Below, in pieces: positions 60,930-64,000 of a DNA stretch of 64,000 bases. The translations under genes were made by a program, and so were the position numbers. Origin of the DNA: Nocardioides luti (GTDB taxonomy: Bacteria > Actinomycetota > Actinomycetes > Propionibacteriales > Nocardioidaceae); contig NZ_JACKXE010000001.1 in assembly GCF_014212315.1 (NCBI RefSeq), positions 2,976,001 through 3,040,000 on the forward strand. Reading direction: 5' to 3'. The notes under the pieces are model-generated. The model had not been told where the DNA came from, made no database searches, and saw only the letters and a list, made by a program, of their open reading frames with translations. Each line of letters begins with the position of its first letter. Within the stretch, counting starts at the first letter, position 1.

Positions 60930-62113
60930 AGAGCCGAAGGCAATCCGTGGTGATGGTCGCGTCGCAGTACCCGCCAGTCTACGGAGGGGCAGGGGGTCAA
61001 GCTGCACGTTTGGCACGACGCCTCGTGGCGATGGGCTGGTCGTGTCGCGTCGTAACGTTGGACCAGGACCGCATTGGGTCAACCCGCCAGCAGTACCTGC
61101 ATGTAAGTCGCCTTCGTGCGAACCGGAACGACAGTTCCCGGATAGGCCGTGCGCTTTCGTCGCTGAGGCTGGGTCTCAGATCTGCTGTGACGGTGATTCG
61201 CGCACGTCCGAGCGCGGTGCACGTGCACGGCATTTTCTGGTGGACCATCCCGCCCGTCGTGGCTGGGCGCCTCGTGAGGAGCACGGTGGTCATCAAGGCC
61301 ACACGTGACGGCGATGACGACCCCCGAACTGTTATGGCCAAGCGAATTGGTCGGTTCCGGGTTGGGGCTGTCTATGGCCTCTCGCTCCGCTTGGCGCACG
61401 TGATTGTGGTCCTCAATGGCGAATCGATGCAGTCGTGTCGCGGACTTCCATGCTTTGAAAAGGTTCGCCAACTCCCCAACGGGATCGAAGTCAACGAACT
61501 TCGACGAACTGAGCTTCGAAGGGCTACTGCAAGGCAGAAGTTCGGTGTTCCAGCCGACGGATTCGTCATTACCTTTGTGGGTTTTCTGGCACCACACAAA
61601 GGCGTGGGCGATCTGATCACTGCCTGGGAGCAGTGGAGGTCGAAGGAATCGACTCAACTCTGGCTTGTCGGGCCTGACTCCGGATTCTACCGCGAGTTGT
61701 CGGATGATGTGGTTGCGGACGCACGAGCTCTCGCTGGTCGCGATAGTCGAGTTCAATTGCTTGGTCACAAGCCGCCGGATGAGCTTCCCGAGATTTTCTG
61801 GGCCACTGACTTGTACGTGCTGCCCAGCTACGCCGAAGGGATGCCTAATTCTCTTCTCGAGGCCCTCGGGGCTGGGTGTCAGATCTTGGCAACGGATATT
61901 CCGGGAATCATTGACATCGTTGACGAACAGTCTGCCTTCCTAGTCAGACCGGGAGACGTTGTTGGTCTCGTCGAGAATATGCGGCAAGCGGAAGCAGGAG
62001 TTGAGAAGGCGACGCACAATATTGTGGCCAAGATTGACATCCACCATCTGGCCGAGATATACGATGCTTTGTATCGACGCGTCGAGCCGTCCGCAAAGCG
62101 GGAAGTCTCATAA
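60926..62113 (+). CDS. Glycosyltransferase family 4
   Basis: 395 aa. MVASQYPPVYGGAGGQAARL at the N-terminus, VHVHGIFWWTIPPVVAGRLV, LPNGIEVNE, FVGFLAPHKGVGDLITAWEQ, and YAEGMPNSLLEALGAGCQIL: a complete GT4 enzyme with the E-x7-E-like donor motif. ATG at 60926, overlapping the previous gene. TAATG overlap with the Wzy-like gene. Cytoplasmic, peripheral. Confidence 0.92.
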   Translation: MKSRRQSVVMVASQYPPVYGGAGGQAARLARRLVAMGWSCRVVTLDQDRIGSTRQQYLHVSRLRANRNDSSRIGRALSSLRLGLRSAVTVIRARPSAVHVHGIFWWTIPPVVAGRLVRSTVVIKATRDGDDDPRTVMAKRIGRFRVGAVYGLSLRLAHVIVVLNGESMQSCRGLPCFEKVRQLPNGIEVNELRRTELRRATARQKFGVPADGFVITFVGFLAPHKGVGDLITAWEQWRSKESTQLWLVGPDSGFYRELSDDVVADARALAGRDSRVQLLGHKPPDELPEIFWATDLYVLPSYAEGMPNSLLEALGAGCQILATDIPGIIDIVDEQSAFLVRPGDVVGLVENMRQAEAGVEKATHNIVAKIDIHHLAEIYDALYRRVEPSAKREVS

Positions 62114-63459
62114 TGGGGGCGCTGGGCATTGATTTCGGAGCGATATTAGGTTCGCTGCCGCTGGCGCTCCTCTTGGCCGTTTCCTTGGGTGCTGCGGTCT
62201 TGTACAAGTTTTCGAACGGCGCCTTCTCGGGCTCGGCCGCCATCGTTCTGCTCTTCATGGCATTTGCTTGTCTCGTGGGCATGCTGCCTTCCAAAAATCC
62301 GCTTTACGACGTAAACCCGGGCACCTACTTGGCTTGGTTGACTGTCCTTGGGTTCACCTCGATGGCCATCGGCGTGATCGTCGGCAGTCGTCCCGGAAAA
62401 CTTGGTGTCTCAGTCGACTCCAGTTATGAGGGTTGGGGGGCGCGGAGCGTCGCAGTGGTACTTTGGGGTGCGGCGACTGCTGCTTTGATTAACTATGGAA
62501 CGGGGGATATCCCCCTCTTGGCCGCTGATATCAATCAGACGCGGCTCAACGGAACCGATGCCGGTCTGCTCGGCAGATTCTGGCCGATTATCTTCCCGCT
62601 CCTCCAGTTGGGTGCGATTTCAGGATTCCTTCCGAAGTTTCGGACGGAGCGTGCCGGGCCGCGCAAGGGTGGCGTCGAGGCGTGGTTTGGCCTTCTTTGT
62701 CTTGGCCTGCTGATCCTGAGTGGAAGTCGTTCCCTTGTTTTCATCCCTTTAGTTGCAATATCACTTCTTCAGATTGAGAAGCGACGCTTCGGGCTCTTGA
62801 AGATCGCGGTAGGCGTCGCAATGATTCTTGTTGCGGTTGGTGTCATCGGCGCCGCCAGGGTGAATTCGGTGGAGCAGCAGAATCTACTTCGCGCAACGGG
62901 GGCGGAAGCGGGGGAGGGGTGGCTGGGTAGCGCGACCGTGGCAATCGATCTGGCCCTTCAGACGGGGCCGAGAGTATGGGCGAGCGCAGAGAATAGGTTG
63001 GGTGGTGAACGAATTCACGGCGACCTTCTGGTGGGGGATATCCGAAACTTCTTCGAGCCTTCGGTCGAGCGTTCGGATCGACAGGTAACGCGGCTCATCG
63101 GCCGCGACCCGACTGTGTTGGGTGGCTCGCCGCCGACGGTCTGGGGTGGGCTCAATTTGGACTTCGGTGCATTAGGCGTGCTCCTCGGTGGCGCAGGCAT
63201 GGGATGGGTGCTGGCGCGATCTCGGGTTGGGTATCTGCGCACGCCATCGCGTGCAGCCGCACTCTGGTACGCCTACATAGGCACGTACTTCCTGCTCTCC
63301 ATCTACAGCTACGTAAGTGTTCGGCCCTCGTGGCTGGTGGCCGCAGGTTTCTGTTTGTTCGTCCGATATGCAGACAGGTATTCGAATGCGCATTCTTATG
63401 GTGTCGAAGTTCAAAGAGTTTCGAGGGGGAGTGGAGGCGCATATTCGAGACCTGTCTGA
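62113..63459 (+). CDS. Wzy-like oligosaccharide repeat-unit polymerase
   Basis: 448 aa with about eleven to twelve hydrophobic segments and a long hydrophilic loop (about residues 265-355). LILSGSRSLVFIPLVAISLL (the GSR element) is common to EpsG/Wzy-like polymerases. It would join repeat units outside the membrane. ATG at 62113. The last 74 bp are shared with the next gene in another frame; the C-terminal end after about residue 424 may therefore not be part of the functional fold. Confidence 0.82.
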   Translation: MGALGIDFGAILGSLPLALLLAVSLGAAVLYKFSNGAFSGSAAIVLLFMAFACLVGMLPSKNPLYDVNPGTYLAWLTVLGFTSMAIGVIVGSRPGKLGVSVDSSYEGWGARSVAVVLWGAATAALINYGTGDIPLLAADINQTRLNGTDAGLLGRFWPIIFPLLQLGAISGFLPKFRTERAGPRKGGVEAWFGLLCLGLLILSGSRSLVFIPLVAISLLQIEKRRFGLLKIAVGVAMILVAVGVIGAARVNSVEQQNLLRATGAEAGEGWLGSATVAIDLALQTGPRVWASAENRLGGERIHGDLLVGDIRNFFEPSVERSDRQVTRLIGRDPTVLGGSPPTVWGGLNLDFGALGVLLGGAGMGWVLARSRVGYLRTPSRAAALWYAYIGTYFLLSIYSYVSVRPSWLVAAGFCLFVRYADRYSNAHSYGVEVQRVSRGSGGAYSRPV

Positions 63460-64000
63460 TGGGCTCGGGCGCGGGGGGCACCAGGTTCGGCTTTTCGCTT
63501 CCGAGGATCTGCCGGAAGCGGCGCGCGCGTTCGATGTTGGTGCAACGGGATTGGCGCAACGAGCCCATGCTGCGACCCAGTTGTTGTGGAACGGGGCAGC
63601 ACGAGAGTCCGTCCTGCGAGAGATTGATGCCTTCCAACCTGACCTGGTGCACTACCACGCCATCTATCACCAACTGAGTGCGTCCGTCCTGCGAACTCAA
63701 TTTGGTGGCCCAGTTGTCATGACTTTGCACGACTACAAATTTTCCGCACCGTGCTATTCGCTGTTTCGAGATGACTCGGTCTGCGAGCTCTGCGTGGGCA
63801 AGGTGCTCCCCGTTGACGCCGTCAAATATCGGTGCGTTCGCGGCAGCGCAGTTGCGTCGTCACTATGTGCCGTGGAGGCGGTTGTTAATCGCAGAAGCTA
63901 TCTGAAGCATGTCGACAGGTTTGTTGTCCCGTCTCGCTACGCAGCCGATATTGCGTCTCGAGGGGGGGTGCCTGAGGACCGCATCGCGGTTGTTCCGTGG
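63386..64000 (+). CDS. Glycosyltransferase family 4, 3' truncated by the window
   Basis: 205 codons are visible without a stop. MRILMVSKFKEFRGGVEAHI, PDLVHYHAIYHQLSASVL, VVMTLHDYKFSAPCYSLF and the cysteine-bearing CELCVGK / YRCVRGS stretch are typical of the N-terminal lobe of GT4 enzymes. The donor lobe is beyond the right edge. The ATG at 63386 lies 74 bp inside the Wzy-like gene. MRILMVSKF is a textbook GT4 N-terminus, so I believe this start. Confidence 0.88.
   Translation, partial: MRILMVSKFKEFRGGVEAHIRDLSDGLGRGGHQVRLFASEDLPEAARAFDVGATGLAQRAHAATQLLWNGAARESVLREIDAFQPDLVHYHAIYHQLSASVLRTQFGGPVVMTLHDYKFSAPCYSLFRDDSVCELCVGKVLPVDAVKYRCVRGSAVASSLCAVEAVVNRRSYLKHVDRFVVPSRYAADIASRGGVPEDRIAVVPW

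Noticed and set aside
1..64000. tRNA, rRNA or other structured RNA genes
   Set aside because: I looked for tRNA-like arms and conserved rRNA stretches in the gaps and saw none; the gaps are short and mostly explained by promoters, hairpins or repeats.

Overview
The window is 64 kb of very GC-rich chromosome. GC-biased third codon positions, many GTG starts, ATGA/GTGA-coupled genes, a mycothiol synthase (MshD), a GlnR-type regulator and apparently leaderless promoters point to a high-GC actinobacterium. A Nocardioides-like member of the Propionibacteriales is my inference from gene content and style. No rRNA, tRNA, CRISPR array, integrase or transposase was seen.

Layout. (1) 0-8.8 kb is a phosphate locus: pstS (5' truncated)-pstC-pstA-pstB forward, then ppk1, a PhoU-like Pit accessory protein and a Pit transporter on the minus strand. 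A DUF559/AbiEi-like nuclease gene between two matching hairpins separates the two groups. (2) 8.8-25.8 kb is mixed housekeeping and accessory DNA: a HATPase-PAS protein, an esterase, a 1006-residue alanine-rich coiled-coil membrane protein, an SGNH hydrolase, a DsrE-like protein, a nitrobindin-like protein, a Fur-family regulator, YgfZ, MshD, a second nuclease gene between its own matching hairpins, a GlnR-like regulator, a MoaD/ThiS protein, a thioredoxin-like protein, a GDP-mannose 4,6-dehydratase-like enzyme, and a sulfur operon (DUF4395-sseA-sseC) preceded by a small Cys-containing leader peptide.

(3) 25.9-47.4 kb is a first polysaccharide locus. Forward genes encode UDP-L-FucNAc synthesis (CapE, CapF, CapG/WecB-like), a WecA/TagO-like initiating transferase, a WbuB-like glycosyltransferase and an SDR. 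A convergent minus operon encodes a GT2, a Wzx flippase, an O-antigen ligase/polymerase and a Wzz-like protein. Two paralogous secreted GH-A-like glycosidases bracket this part. DUF4012, a large GT2, a FlaA1/CapD-like dehydratase, another GT2 and a sulfotransferase follow.

(4) 47.5-49.0 kb holds a small membrane protein, dtd and a BKACE (DUF849) protein. (5) 49.1-64 kb is a second polysaccharide locus, all forward: DUF4012, a BY-kinase, then a compact module (PqqD-like, HPr-kinase-like, second small PqqD-like, Tat-exported protein, NTP_transf_5 nucleotidyltransferase), then glycosyltransferases, sugar-nucleotide enzymes, a MurJ-like flippase, a Wzy-like polymerase and a GT4 cut by the window end. 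Base composition drops inside the second DUF4012 gene near 49.9 kb and from about 54.5 kb to the end, which suggests mosaic replacement of the sugar-specific part of the locus.

The points I would check first are the two nuclease genes that each sit between a matched, gene-specific pair of hairpins; a dispersed palindrome inserted in frame in ygfZ and supplying stop codons elsewhere; the HPr-kinase/PqqD/Tat-protein/nucleotidyltransferase module; and the sulfur-gene leader peptide.
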